Part shown: positions 7,523 through 15,109 of the stretch, in pieces
Layout of the letters: every line of letters begins with the position of its first letter
Numbering within the stretch: position 1 is the first letter of the stretch
DNA from: Leptospira ognonensis
GTDB lineage: Bacteria; Spirochaetota; Leptospiria; Leptospirales; Leptospiraceae
Length of the DNA: 22,375 nt
Reading direction: 5' to 3'
Assembly: GCF_004770745.1 (NCBI RefSeq)
Contig: NZ_RQGD01000062.1
Span: 1 to 22,375, forward strand
Position numbers and translations under genes: made by a program
Notes under the pieces: model-generated
Seen by the model: only the letters and a program-made list of their open reading frames with translations
The model's database searches: none
Told to the model about the DNA's origin: nothing

Positions 7523-8701
7523 ATGTTCTTTCGTTCCTTAGTAATCATTTTATTATGTTTTCCTTTTGTCTCGGGAATGTTACATTCTCAATCTTCACAA
7601 GGACAGCTAGCTTTTGCCTTTCGAGGTCAGGATAGCTTAGAACCTTCGCGAATGATTGTGATTGGCGAGGTCATCGGAGTTGAAAAGGCAAGTGAATTCG
7701 CCTTAAACCAAGTCGATGCCGAATTGGAAATTGATACTAGGCCAGATGCGGTCACCATTAAAGTTTTAAATCCAAAAGGGATTCGTCCAGGCCAAATACT
7801 ATATCTACTAGAAAAGAATTTAGATCATAAGACCTATCGCGATGGAAATATTGTCGGACTCATCACTGTAAAATCGGTTTTCCAAACGACTTTTTTCGGA
7901 TGGCAGGTGAGAGGCGAGGGATTTCTTCGATTGATTGAAGATCGTCCCATGACCGTGGCCCTACCGATTGATACAACCAAATATGATGAGGCTTTCCTTG
8001 CTAAAAAGCAGGGTGACTATTTTGTTTCAAAGGGAAAGCCTGAAGAGGCAATCCGTCTCTATAAAAAATCAATTTCCTTGGATCCGAAATTTCCAGATAC
8101 CCACTTCGCCCTCGGTAAGGTGCATTGGAATGATGGAGAAGGGTATGTCTCCGCAGGCTATGAATTTTCTCAGGCATGGAAAAATAGGGAGAGATTCTCT
8201 AACCAACAAGAAAAACTTATATTTCTATTAGAATATATGAGATTTTTGATATACCAATATAAGACTGAAGGTAAAGGGTTTGAGAAACATATGGATCTTT
8301 TGCCGCAAATCGCAAAAGAAGCAAGAATGATAAATCCAAAAAATTACGAAGTTTGGATGTATAGTTTTGAAACAGCATATCTTAAATATGTTTCGTCGAA
8401 TTTACTTGTTTCCGGAGTTGATCTTCGCAAACAAAAAGAGGAATGGTCAGACGAAGCTGAAAAATCCCTGGAAAGAGCCTTATCTATTCGGAAATCTGAT
8501 TTTTATCTGCATCGACTCGCCTGCGAATTTTACAACTCAAAATGGAAAGAAATGAGAGATACACCAAAAGAAAATGAATATCGTGACAAGTTAATTGCAC
8601 ATGGTAAATCATTAAAATTATATTATACGGGCGAGTCTACCATCTCAGAAGACTTATTGAAAGCGATCCATTTGGCAGAAAAGAAAGCTGGCTTATTCTG
8701 A
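7523..8701 (+). CDS. Exported TPR-containing protein
   Basis: A 392-residue protein with a signal peptide at residues 1-22 (MFFRSLVIILLCFPFVSG). Residues 40-150 form a beta-rich region that does not match a family I know. Residues about 155-210 contain one clear TPR pair (GDYFVSKGKPEEAIRLYKK, then DPKFPDTHFALGKV), followed by a longer helical tail. It is probably a periplasmic or outer-envelope scaffold protein; no enzyme motif is visible. The Shine-Dalgarno is weak (GAG at 7515). Its last 9 bases overlap the end of the convergent gene on the other strand, so the two cannot have separate terminators between them. Function unknown. Confidence 0.8.
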   Translation: MFFRSLVIILLCFPFVSGMLHSQSSQGQLAFAFRGQDSLEPSRMIVIGEVIGVEKASEFALNQVDAELEIDTRPDAVTIKVLNPKGIRPGQILYLLEKNLDHKTYRDGNIVGLITVKSVFQTTFFGWQVRGEGFLRLIEDRPMTVALPIDTTKYDEAFLAKKQGDYFVSKGKPEEAIRLYKKSISLDPKFPDTHFALGKVHWNDGEGYVSAGYEFSQAWKNRERFSNQQEKLIFLLEYMRFLIYQYKTEGKGFEKHMDLLPQIAKEARMINPKNYEVWMYSFETAYLKYVSSNLLVSGVDLRKQKEEWSDEAEKSLERALSIRKSDFYLHRLACEFYNSKWKEMRDTPKENEYRDKLIAHGKSLKLYYTGESTISEDLLKAIHLAEKKAGLF

Positions 8702-9982
8702 TAGAATTTTCATACTCTTCTCGAAAAGGAAGTCTTCAAGATAAAGCATATCGTCTGGGGCAGAACTAAAATAATTTACACCTAGATGAAAGTGGTCTCC
8801 ACGATCTAAAAATCGAATAATCTCTCCTCTTAAGATAAGCGTTCTGTCTTTTCGTAATGGAATAAACATTTTTATTATATTATGACGTTTCAAATAATGG
8901 AATAGTCTCTTGTCCTGAATCTCAAATAGTAAGCCATCGAGGGAAATATCCACCACTCTTGTCGTACTTTGCATTGTTTCATAGCTCCCGTATTGAATGG
9001 TACCTTTCGTAAATGCATAACTAATAATTTCGCTTAGCTCATGAATATAAATTGCTTGGGAATGCGCAATCGTGAATCGATCCATCGCCGTTGAATACGC
9101 CTTTAAATAACCTACAACGTCATCATACAGGCGAATGGGAGCAATCACATAAGAGACAAAAAAATCACGTGATTCTGTTTTTCTCATGGTTTCAAAAAAA
9201 TTGAATGTATATTCCTCTCCGTATTCTAGCTTCATCTTTTCAAATTCCGATTGAAAATTAAATAAGAATTCATCCTTTGTAGGTTGAATGTAAGATTCTA
9301 TCCGATTACAATCAGGGATATAGATTGTTTTGCCTGTCTCTTGGAGTAGGTCTTTTAAAAACGAATCTGTTTCTGTTAGAAATTCAAGCTCATTGAAAAA
9401 TTTTAGATCATAATCCTTGGATACCTTTTGTATGGCCTCTGTTAATATGAGATTTACTAATTTAATATCAGGTCTGTCTTTTCGAATCTCCTTCATAAGA
9501 TGAGGGAACCGACTTTCAGCATATAAGTTTTTCCCAACTTCCCTTGATCCACCTGCGAGTGATCTAAAAAGAATGATAAAGTTCATAAAGAGATCATCGA
9601 CTGGTATCCGTCGGTTCGTTCTTAATTGGTAGGATTGAAGTTCGGTGGGAGTTCGAATCGTTGTTTGGTCATGGTGAATGTCTTGAATGGCTACCTCAAA
9701 TTGGTAGTTGATGTTCATGACCTCAAATCTCACCCGTGCTCTTCGGGACCCTTTTTCTACCAGATCTGGGATTGTCAGAACGACAGTGTCAGTTTTGATA
9801 TCTTCGACAGCTGCAATCAGGATTTCTTCTTCGTAAATAAACTCAAATTCACGGTTGTCCGCTTTTAGATAGTAAAACAAGTGTTTTACTATGTTTACAT
9901 CGGATCCGATGATGGTCTCTTCGTAAAGAGACTCCAAAATCGTGATCAACTCCTGCATCGAATCCGTTCTGCCGATTGCCAT
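8693..9982 (-). CDS. DUF1577-like protein with split PilZ motifs, probable c-di-GMP binder
   Basis: A 429-residue soluble protein without signal peptide. Residues 40-105 are a beta-rich region like the YcgR N-domain that precedes PilZ domains. RTNRR (121-125) fits the RxxxR half of the PilZ c-di-GMP motif. The other half, DxSxxG, appears only at 345-350 (DISLDG), followed by PilZ-like strands to about 405 (LRGEIIRFLDRGDHFHLGVNYF). The roughly 215 residues between look GAF-like. The overall form resembles the leptospiral DUF1577 group; that name is from memory and not tested. Start choice: the frame runs further upstream to 10270, but MAIGRTDSM at 9982 is preferred because the extension would lie over the divergent gene. 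Binding of c-di-GMP is inference from the two motif halves. Confidence 0.75.
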   Translation of the reverse strand: MAIGRTDSMQELITILESLYEETIIGSDVNIVKHLFYYLKADNREFEFIYEEEILIAAVEDIKTDTVVLTIPDLVEKGSRRARVRFEVMNINYQFEVAIQDIHHDQTTIRTPTELQSYQLRTNRRIPVDDLFMNFIILFRSLAGGSREVGKNLYAESRFPHLMKEIRKDRPDIKLVNLILTEAIQKVSKDYDLKFFNELEFLTETDSFLKDLLQETGKTIYIPDCNRIESYIQPTKDEFLFNFQSEFEKMKLEYGEEYTFNFFETMRKTESRDFFVSYVIAPIRLYDDVVGYLKAYSTAMDRFTIAHSQAIYIHELSEIISYAFTKGTIQYGSYETMQSTTRVVDISLDGLLFEIQDKRLFHYLKRHNIIKMFIPLRKDRTLILRGEIIRFLDRGDHFHLGVNYFSSAPDDMLYLEDFLFEKSMKILSE

Positions 9983-10076
9983 ACTTACATTATCGAAGTT
10001 CGGACAGGCAAAATCGAAGCATATGTCGCGAAAAAACTGCTGGGAAATTGACAGAATGCGCCGAAATGGGAAGTAT

Positions 10077-10607
10077 ATGGCAGTAACTCTTCCAAACAAT
10101 GTAAATCCAGAACTTCTACCGATGATCCGCCAAGGGCTGATTACGCCAGAAAAATTGTCACTTCTTGTCGAATTGCACGAGATCGTGAACCGTTTTGCGA
10201 CCACTCTTTTTACGGACGAGAAAGCACAGGAAAAGATTTTAGAAGAATTTGGAGTGCTCCCAGACATCATTACCTGGGGTGATTATTTCCAAACGGAAGT
10301 CGCATCTCGCTATTGTTTGGAAAGCGAAGTTTCAATTCGAAAGATCATAGATACGATTCGCTTTGATTTGATTTCGGCTCACCTTATCTTTTCAGGCAAG
10401 CCTGAATATTTTAAAAATCGTGTTAGATCGGAAGCGCTCGTGAGTAAAGGAATTGATTCCGCATTTTTAAAAGCAGAAGAGGAGGAATCAATTCATCTTG
10501 AAATTCTATTAGATTATTTTGAAAATCTAGGCCTCTCCGAATCGCCTCTGCCGTTACAAGATAAAATTTGGTATGAAGGATTTCAAATCTGCGATGTCGC
10601 CATCTAA
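10077..10607 (+). CDS. Hypothetical protein, mostly helical
   Basis: A 176-residue soluble protein with no signal peptide, membrane segment or motif that I recognise. It is acidic and rich in Leu/Ile, consistent with an all-alpha fold (for example EKLSLLVELHEIVNRFATTLF). The ATG at 10077 is chosen, with GGGAAG just before it; longer starts at 9942 and 10056 would run into the front of the divergent gene at 9982. Its end overlaps the start of the crotonase gene by up to 35 bp, so the two are probably translated from one transcript. The 94-bp gap to 9982 must hold the divergent promoters. Function unknown. Confidence 0.7.
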   Translation: MAVTLPNNVNPELLPMIRQGLITPEKLSLLVELHEIVNRFATTLFTDEKAQEKILEEFGVLPDIITWGDYFQTEVASRYCLESEVSIRKIIDTIRFDLISAHLIFSGKPEYFKNRVRSEALVSKGIDSAFLKAEEEESIHLEILLDYFENLGLSESPLPLQDKIWYEGFQICDVAI

Positions 10608-11409
10608 CCTAAATAAATATGAATTTTTAGAAATTGAATCCACTCCTGCTCGAAATGGAGAGATCGTTTCTATTTTCCTAAATAACCCTGAATCCAGAAA
10701 TTCTATGACATGGAAAATGGGTGAAGAATTCCAAACCGAAATAAATCGCATTTCGAAACTAAAAATTTTACCTAGAGCAGTGATCATTTCTGGCAGAAAC
10801 GATGTTTTTTGTGCTGGTGGAGATTTGAATTTACTTCGCTCATTTTCTGAAAAAACATTTTCACAGAACAAGCGTGATATGAGAAAGTTTTACAGTTTTT
10901 TCCTTTCGATAAGAAATTTACAATCCCCCGTGATTGGTGCGTTAAATGGACATGCTATCGGGGCAGGGTTGTCTTTGGGCTTTGCATGTGACCTTCGTTT
11001 TTTTGCTCTCGAAGGAAAATACTCCTTTAACTTTGTAAGACTTGGTATCCATCCAGGGATGGGAAGTAGCTTTCTTGCTCCCGAACTTCTAGGCAAAAGC
11101 CTAGGATCTAGACTTCTCTTTACAGGTGAAACTTTCAATGGTGAAGACGCAAAAAATTGGGGACTCGCCGTTACGTCTGTTCCTAAAAATGAAGTTTATG
11201 CGAAAGCATTAGAGTTTGCGATATACATGGCAGACGGTGCGCCGCTTGCTCTGCAAGAGTTGAAGAAGAATCTCTACCAATGGAAATCTTTGGATAAGGC
11301 ATTGAAGAAGGAAGCCGCATCTCAAGCTCGAAATTTTATCTCCGATGATTTTCGAGAAACGTTAACGAGCGTCGTAGAGAAGCGAAGTCCCATTTTTTTA
11401 GGGAAGTAA
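10573..11409 (+). CDS. Crotonase (enoyl-CoA hydratase/isomerase) family protein lacking both hydratase glutamates
   Basis: A 278-residue crotonase-fold protein. The oxyanion-hole segments are present: FCAGGDLNLL (79-88) and NGHAIGAGLSLGFACD (125-140). An ungapped comparison with rat mitochondrial enoyl-CoA hydratase, recalled from memory, over the region around LGIHPGMG and LLGKSLGSRLLFTGE places Phe154 at catalytic Glu144 and Arg180 at Glu164. Hydration of enoyl-CoA by the usual mechanism is therefore unlikely; another reaction on a CoA thioester (isomerase, hydrolase, decarboxylase) or a non-catalytic role is more probable. Start: the ATG at 10573 is the longest, but the one at 10594 is possible with AAGGA at 10576-10580, though the distance of 13 is long. 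It overlaps the upstream unknown gene, which suggests co-translation. Confidence 0.85.
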   Translation: MKDFKSAMSPSNLNKYEFLEIESTPARNGEIVSIFLNNPESRNSMTWKMGEEFQTEINRISKLKILPRAVIISGRNDVFCAGGDLNLLRSFSEKTFSQNKRDMRKFYSFFLSIRNLQSPVIGALNGHAIGAGLSLGFACDLRFFALEGKYSFNFVRLGIHPGMGSSFLAPELLGKSLGSRLLFTGETFNGEDAKNWGLAVTSVPKNEVYAKALEFAIYMADGAPLALQELKKNLYQWKSLDKALKKEAASQARNFISDDFRETLTSVVEKRSPIFLGK

Positions 11410-11490
11410 TCTTTTTTTAGAAGATTTCTAATTTTCAACTCGACAAAGGTTAGTTTTTTGTTCTGATACTCGTCAGACCAACTATATAGA

Positions 11491-12186
11491 ATGGAAGAGA
11501 AACTCATACCCGATTGTTTTGACTGTGATTATCGAAATCACAACGTGTTACTCTGCGCAACCCATGAGACAATCACACGGATCAATGAAGAAAAAGGTTA
11601 CCAAGTTTTTAAAAAAGGTGACTATCTTTTTCATTCGGGGGATGCTTCCAGCGGCTTCTTTTTTTTGAAAAATGGATTGGTTCGGACTTTTACCCACTTA
11701 GCATCAGGCAAAGAACAAACATTTGCACTCAAAGCTTCCGGAGATTGGATTGGGTTCCGAGACTGCATTTCCAATACGGCCTTCCATCATGATGCCGTTG
11801 CTGTTGATGACACGCAGGCATGTTTCATCACAAGGGAGCTGATCGAAAATTTAGTCCAAGCAGATCCCAACTTTCAAAAGGAAGTTTTCCGCCAAATGGC
11901 CAAAGAATGGCGAGAGTCCGAGGAACAAATCGTTTCCCTTGGCACAAAGCAGGTCCATGAGAAATTAGCAGAAATCATCATCGTCCTCGACAACGCTCAA
12001 GGGAGCAGGAACCAGGTGGAACTAAAGATCACCCGGGACGTTCTTGCTTCCTTCATCGGAACGAAAACGGAAACGCTTGTGCGCGCTCTTTCCGACCTGA
12101 AAGCTCGCGATTTCATCTCAGTGGATAAAAATCGGATCGATATTCTGAACCGCGAAGCACTCTATTCACTGTCAAAAATTGCCTAA
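11491..12186 (+). CDS. CRP/FNR-family transcription regulator with FNR-like cysteines
   Basis: A 231-residue regulator with a cyclic-nucleotide-binding-type beta barrel (about 25-120: GDYLFHSGDASSGFFFLKNG), a dimer helix, and a C-terminal winged HTH (ITRDVLASFIGTKTETLVRALSDL, 180-203). Cys9, Cys12 and Cys22 form an N-terminal cluster, and Cys111 (QACFITRE) aligns with Cys122 of E. coli FNR, so a [4Fe-4S] oxygen sensor is plausible. The spacing C-x2-C-x9-C differs from C-x2-C-x5-C of E. coli FNR. In the recognition helix Glu194 and Arg198 are kept and Val197 replaces the FNR serine. No Shine-Dalgarno is seen before the ATG, and no other in-frame Met exists until 136, so translation may start by another mode. 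A terminator follows. Confidence 0.88.
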   Translation: MEEKLIPDCFDCDYRNHNVLLCATHETITRINEEKGYQVFKKGDYLFHSGDASSGFFFLKNGLVRTFTHLASGKEQTFALKASGDWIGFRDCISNTAFHHDAVAVDDTQACFITRELIENLVQADPNFQKEVFRQMAKEWRESEEQIVSLGTKQVHEKLAEIIIVLDNAQGSRNQVELKITRDVLASFIGTKTETLVRALSDLKARDFISVDKNRIDILNREALYSLSKIA

Positions 12187-12289
12187 TTTTTTTACATTCT
12201 TGTTAACTCCCCTGAGTAAAAAACCGATCTTTGTTAGTGATTGATAATCTGGACAAAGTCTGTTGCCTGATTTTGTCTATGTCACTCCC

Positions 12290-12322
12290 GGGGGGGAACC
12301 CACAAAGGAACCCCCTTTTTTT
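12290..12322 (+). terminator. Rho-independent terminator after the regulator gene
   Basis: A run of seven G (12290-12296) faces CCCCC (12311-12315). The stem is GGGGG/CCCCC, a two-base internal bulge and CC/GG, with a small loop, and it is followed directly by seven T (12316-12322). It lies about 100 bases after the regulator stop and 45 bases before the rhomboid start. It probably ends the regulator transcript; it could also act as an attenuator for the rhomboid gene. Confidence 0.75.
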
Positions 12323-12367
12323 ATTTCCCTTGTTTCTTTCTTACAATCCTAAATACTGGAAGAAGAT

Positions 12368-13321
12368 ATGAGAGATAATCGCAGCGCCGGTTCGCAATTG
12401 TTCGGACATCCCATTACCCATCCTTTAAACCTAATATTAATCTTCAATTGTCTTGTTTTTATCCTACAGCACTTCGCAAATGAGCAGTTAGTATATCGAT
12501 TTGGATTGATTCCCGATCTTGTTTTTCAAGGTGCGATTTGGCAAGTTTTTACCTATGGATTTCTACACTCCGTGGGGAATTTGTTACCCATACATCTTTT
12601 GTTCAATATGTATGGACTCTATATGTTAGGAACTTATATCATTCCTGTGATTGGAAAAAAGAAATTTGTAATTCTATATTTTCTTTCGCAATTAGGAGGA
12701 GGGATCTTAGTCCTTCTGTTTGCTTTCTTAAATAACCAGTTAGGCGGACAAGTGATTATCCTAGACCAATCTGGAGTTCCCACCATCGGAGCCTCTGGTG
12801 CCGTGTTTGGCTTGCTTGCTGTATTCGGACAATTGTATCCCAACTCAGAATTGTTCCTTCTTGTCTTTCGCGTAAAAGCTAAGAATGCAGTTTGGGTATC
12901 ACTGGGAATCGGATACTTTTTGACTTTAATTTCTAATACAGGGATTTCAAACACATGCCATCTTGGTGGTGCCTTGGTGGGTCTTGCTTTCTTTCGCTTC
13001 TATGAGAAAAGTTTTTATCGTTCGAGTATACCTGATCTACCTGGCATGGAATGGGAAACGGAAGATAAAAAGGTCAATCGTGACATAAAAAAAACGACCA
13101 CTACGATTGAAGATTTGTTTACCGACCAAAAAAAAATCAATGAAGACATTCTCTCGAAAATCAGAAACCTCCATCGGTACAGTGACATTGAAGCAGTCTT
13201 ACTCGAAAAACAAGTTGCCTCTGCCAATATTTGCCCCCCATCCACGTATAATCCCGAAGATCCAATCTGTCTTCGATGTGAATGGCTTCCAAATTGTGCT
13301 CTTAGAAAGGCAAAGGATTAA
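12368..13321 (+). CDS. Rhomboid-family intramembrane serine protease with a four-cysteine tail
   Basis: A 317-residue protein with six or seven membrane segments (residues 15-215). The rhomboid catalytic dyad is Ser143 in GASGAVFG and His198 in NTCHLGGALVG; His76 and Asn80 (HLLFNMYG) form the usual oxyanion side. It is predicted to cleave other proteins inside the inner membrane. After residue 215 a charged cytoplasmic tail carries Cys289, Cys301, Cys304 and Cys310 (ending PICLRCEWLPNCALRKAKD), arranged C-x11-C-x2-C-x5-C, which could bind a metal. Such a tail is not part of the basic rhomboid fold. GGAAGAAG stands well before the ATG. A terminator lies between it and the regulator, so it needs its own promoter or read-through. 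The substrate is unknown. Confidence 0.9.
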   Translation: MRDNRSAGSQLFGHPITHPLNLILIFNCLVFILQHFANEQLVYRFGLIPDLVFQGAIWQVFTYGFLHSVGNLLPIHLLFNMYGLYMLGTYIIPVIGKKKFVILYFLSQLGGGILVLLFAFLNNQLGGQVIILDQSGVPTIGASGAVFGLLAVFGQLYPNSELFLLVFRVKAKNAVWVSLGIGYFLTLISNTGISNTCHLGGALVGLAFFRFYEKSFYRSSIPDLPGMEWETEDKKVNRDIKKTTTTIEDLFTDQKKINEDILSKIRNLHRYSDIEAVLLEKQVASANICPPSTYNPEDPICLRCEWLPNCALRKAKD

Positions 13322-13372
13322 TTTTTACCTGTAAATCCTTGACAATTGTTTTCAATGTCGACAATGAATGTC

Positions 13373-13849
13373 ATGGCTGAAAACAAATCGAGTTCAGTAG
13401 AGGAAGTCCTTAAGCGAGAAAAGCTAGCTAAAGACTTTGAACGGGAAAAAAAGGAAACTGAAAAGAAGGCGATCGCTCAGGCCATAGAAAAGGTTTCAAA
13501 AGCGAGTCATGCCGCCTCAAATTCGAAAGCCGACGTACATTCGAGCAGATATATCACCTCGTTTGACATGGCACTTTCTCAATCTAGACAGGACATGCGA
13601 TATTATTTTCTGAATGAAACAGATTACGGTAATCGCCTGAAACAGATCTTTCAGGAAAACGAATCCCTTCTAAAAAAATACGGCATCAATGGAAGAAAAT
13701 TTTTAGAATACGTAAGAGAGTCTTTCGAGCGTTTTAAAAAAATTCATGGGTTAATGCCACTTGAACCAATGAAACCCAAGCATTTTAAATATGTAGAGGA
13801 TTCCATCCAAGAATTGCTGCATATGTTTAACCAAAGGTTTGGTAAGTAA
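13373..13849 (+). CDS. Hypothetical charged coiled-coil protein
   Basis: About 158 residues. The first part is strongly charged and probably coiled coil (VEEVLKREKLAKDFEREKK), the middle is Ala/Ser-rich, and the C-terminal 85 residues are helical and mixed (GNRLKQIFQENESLLKKYG). There is no signal peptide or known motif. The start is uncertain: TTG at 13346 and ATG at 13355, 13364 or 13373 all lie in frame and none has a Shine-Dalgarno. I prefer 13373 because TTGACA at 13339-13344 could be a -35 box. It lies between the rhomboid and hisB genes and may be transcribed with either. Function unknown. Confidence 0.65.
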   Translation: MAENKSSSVEEVLKREKLAKDFEREKKETEKKAIAQAIEKVSKASHAASNSKADVHSSRYITSFDMALSQSRQDMRYYFLNETDYGNRLKQIFQENESLLKKYGINGRKFLEYVRESFERFKKIHGLMPLEPMKPKHFKYVEDSIQELLHMFNQRFGK

Positions 13850-13873
13850 ACTACCTACTTTCTCGGTTGACAG

Positions 13874-13896
13874 AGATGTTTTCTACGGAAGCATCT
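13874..13896 (+). promoter_or_regulatory. Hairpin covering the ribosome site of hisB
   Basis: The RNA AGATGUUUUC-UAC-GGAAGCAUCU can form a 10-bp stem (two G-U pairs) with a three-base loop. The right arm contains GGAAG (13887-13891), the only Shine-Dalgarno-like sequence before the hisB ATG. Folding would hide it, which could limit translation of hisB. There is no T-run after it. Regulation is inference. Confidence 0.4.
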
Positions 13897-13901
13897 AAAA
13901 T

Positions 13902-14483
13902 ATGATCGAATCCCGTAAAACTTCGGAAACCAATATCAAATTGGACCTTAACATCCATGGATCGGGCCAGTATCGTTTTGATACTGAGATACCTTTTTTT
14001 GATCACATGCTTTCCCATATCGCCAAACATGGACTCATCGATATGGACCTTCATCTCCGGGGAGACATCGGTATCGATTGCCATCATTCTGTAGAAGATA
14101 CGGCTATCCTTCTTGGTCAAATGATACACAAACAGCTTGGAGACAAAAAAGGTATTTTCCGATATGGGCATTTTACATTGCCTATGGATGAAGTATTAAC
14201 AACGGTTTCCGTAGACTTAGGTGGACGATTTTATTATAAATACACGGGTCCGGAAATCGATGGAAAATTTGGAATCTATGACGCTGAGCTTACGCTTGAG
14301 TTTTTACAGAAATTGGCTTTAAATGCTAAAATGAATTTACACGTTGTAGTTCATTATGGTGAGAACAAACACCACATTCATGAATCCATTTTTAAAGCGT
14401 TAGGAAAAGCACTTAGGCAAGCAATAGCCGTGGATGAGAAAGCGAATGGACAAATTCCTTCCACCAAAGGTATGTTAGAGTGA
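13902..14483 (+). CDS. hisB: Imidazoleglycerol-phosphate dehydratase
   Basis: A 193-residue monofunctional HisB, which turns imidazole-glycerol phosphate into imidazole-acetol phosphate, step six of histidine synthesis. The metal-binding motifs are intact: [24 protein letters not shown] (residues about 60-70) and [15 protein letters not shown] near the C-terminus. Length and order fit bacterial HisB without the fused phosphatase domain found in E. coli. It is the first gene of a hisB-hisH-hisA cluster; its stop overlaps the GTG of hisH by four bases (GTGA), a sign of coupled translation. A possible leader hairpin lies in front. Confidence 0.97.
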   Translation: MIESRKTSETNIKLDLNIHGSGQYRFDTEIPFFDHMLSHIAKHGLIDMDLHLRGDIGIDCHHSVEDTAILLGQMIHKQLGDKKGIFRYGHFTLPMDEVLTTVSVDLGGRFYYKYTGPEIDGKFGIYDAELTLEFLQKLALNAKMNLHVVVHYGENKHHIHESIFKALGKALRQAIAVDEKANGQIPSTKGMLE

Positions 14484-15106
14484 TCGCTGTTCTCGATTTT
14501 GGTATGGGAAATATCCATTCCCTGCTGAAAGCCATTTCTCTATATACAGACAAATTTAAATTCACTAATGATCTGGAAGTGATTAGGAAAGCAGATAAGC
14601 TGATCCTACCAGGAGATGGACACTTTGATAAAGCTATGCAGAACTTAAAGGAAGCTGGTTTTATCGAACCAATCAAAGAACACATACAAAAAGAAAAGCC
14701 TCTACTCGGAATCTGTATCGGATATCAAGTGCTATTCGAGGATTCAGATGAAACCTCAAAAAAAGGTCAGATCATAAATGGTCTGAGTCTAGTCCGTGGT
14801 AAAATCCGAAAATTTGATGGAAAGCCAACGATAAAAGTACCTCATATGGGTTGGAATAAACTTTTTGAAATCAAATCAAAATCCTCGAGGCTTTTGAAGG
14901 GGATTCAAAATGAATCGTTTATGTATTTCATCCATTCTTATAGACCCACAGGAGTTGATAGATTAGATAGTACTGCGAGTTGCAGATACTATGGCGAATC
15001 CTTTACTGCTGTCGTGGAAAAAGGTCCCGTTATGGGTACCCAATTCCACCCAGAAAAGTCTGACAAGCTCGGCTTAAAGATATTAAACAATTTTTTAGAG
15101 ATATAA
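14480..15106 (+). CDS. hisH: Imidazole glycerol phosphate synthase, glutamine amidotransferase subunit
   Basis: A 208-residue class I glutamine amidotransferase that feeds ammonia to HisF in imidazole-glycerol phosphate synthase. The catalytic triad is visible: Cys79 in [12 protein letters not shown], and His190 and Glu192 in [26 protein letters not shown] is the typical N-terminus. The start is GTG at 14480, in a four-base overlap with the end of hisB; there is no better in-frame start nearby. The partner hisF is not in this window, which is unusual because the two subunits act together. Confidence 0.96.
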   Translation: MIAVLDFGMGNIHSLLKAISLYTDKFKFTNDLEVIRKADKLILPGDGHFDKAMQNLKEAGFIEPIKEHIQKEKPLLGICIGYQVLFEDSDETSKKGQIINGLSLVRGKIRKFDGKPTIKVPHMGWNKLFEIKSKSSRLLKGIQNESFMYFIHSYRPTGVDRLDSTASCRYYGESFTAVVEKGPVMGTQFHPEKSDKLGLKILNNFLEI

Positions 15107-15109
15107 TAG

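Noticed and set aside
9942..10076. Longer start for the rightward gene at 10077
   Set aside because: It would overlap the front of the divergent gene; a better-placed GGGAAG precedes the ATG at 10077.
9983..10270. N-terminal extension of the leftward DUF1577-like gene by 96 residues
   Set aside because: It lies opposite the 10077-10607 gene, its residues are low-quality (many Ser/Arg/Phe in no pattern), and MAIGRTDSM at 9982 gives a natural start.
11483..11488. TATATA as the -10 box for the FNR-like gene
   Set aside because: Transcription would start inside the coding region, and no later in-frame Met is usable.
12239..12249. GATTGATAATC as an FNR/CRP box after the regulator gene
   Set aside because: Its centre is three bases rather than the four of TTGAT-N4-ATCAA; a chance AT-rich palindrome is as likely.
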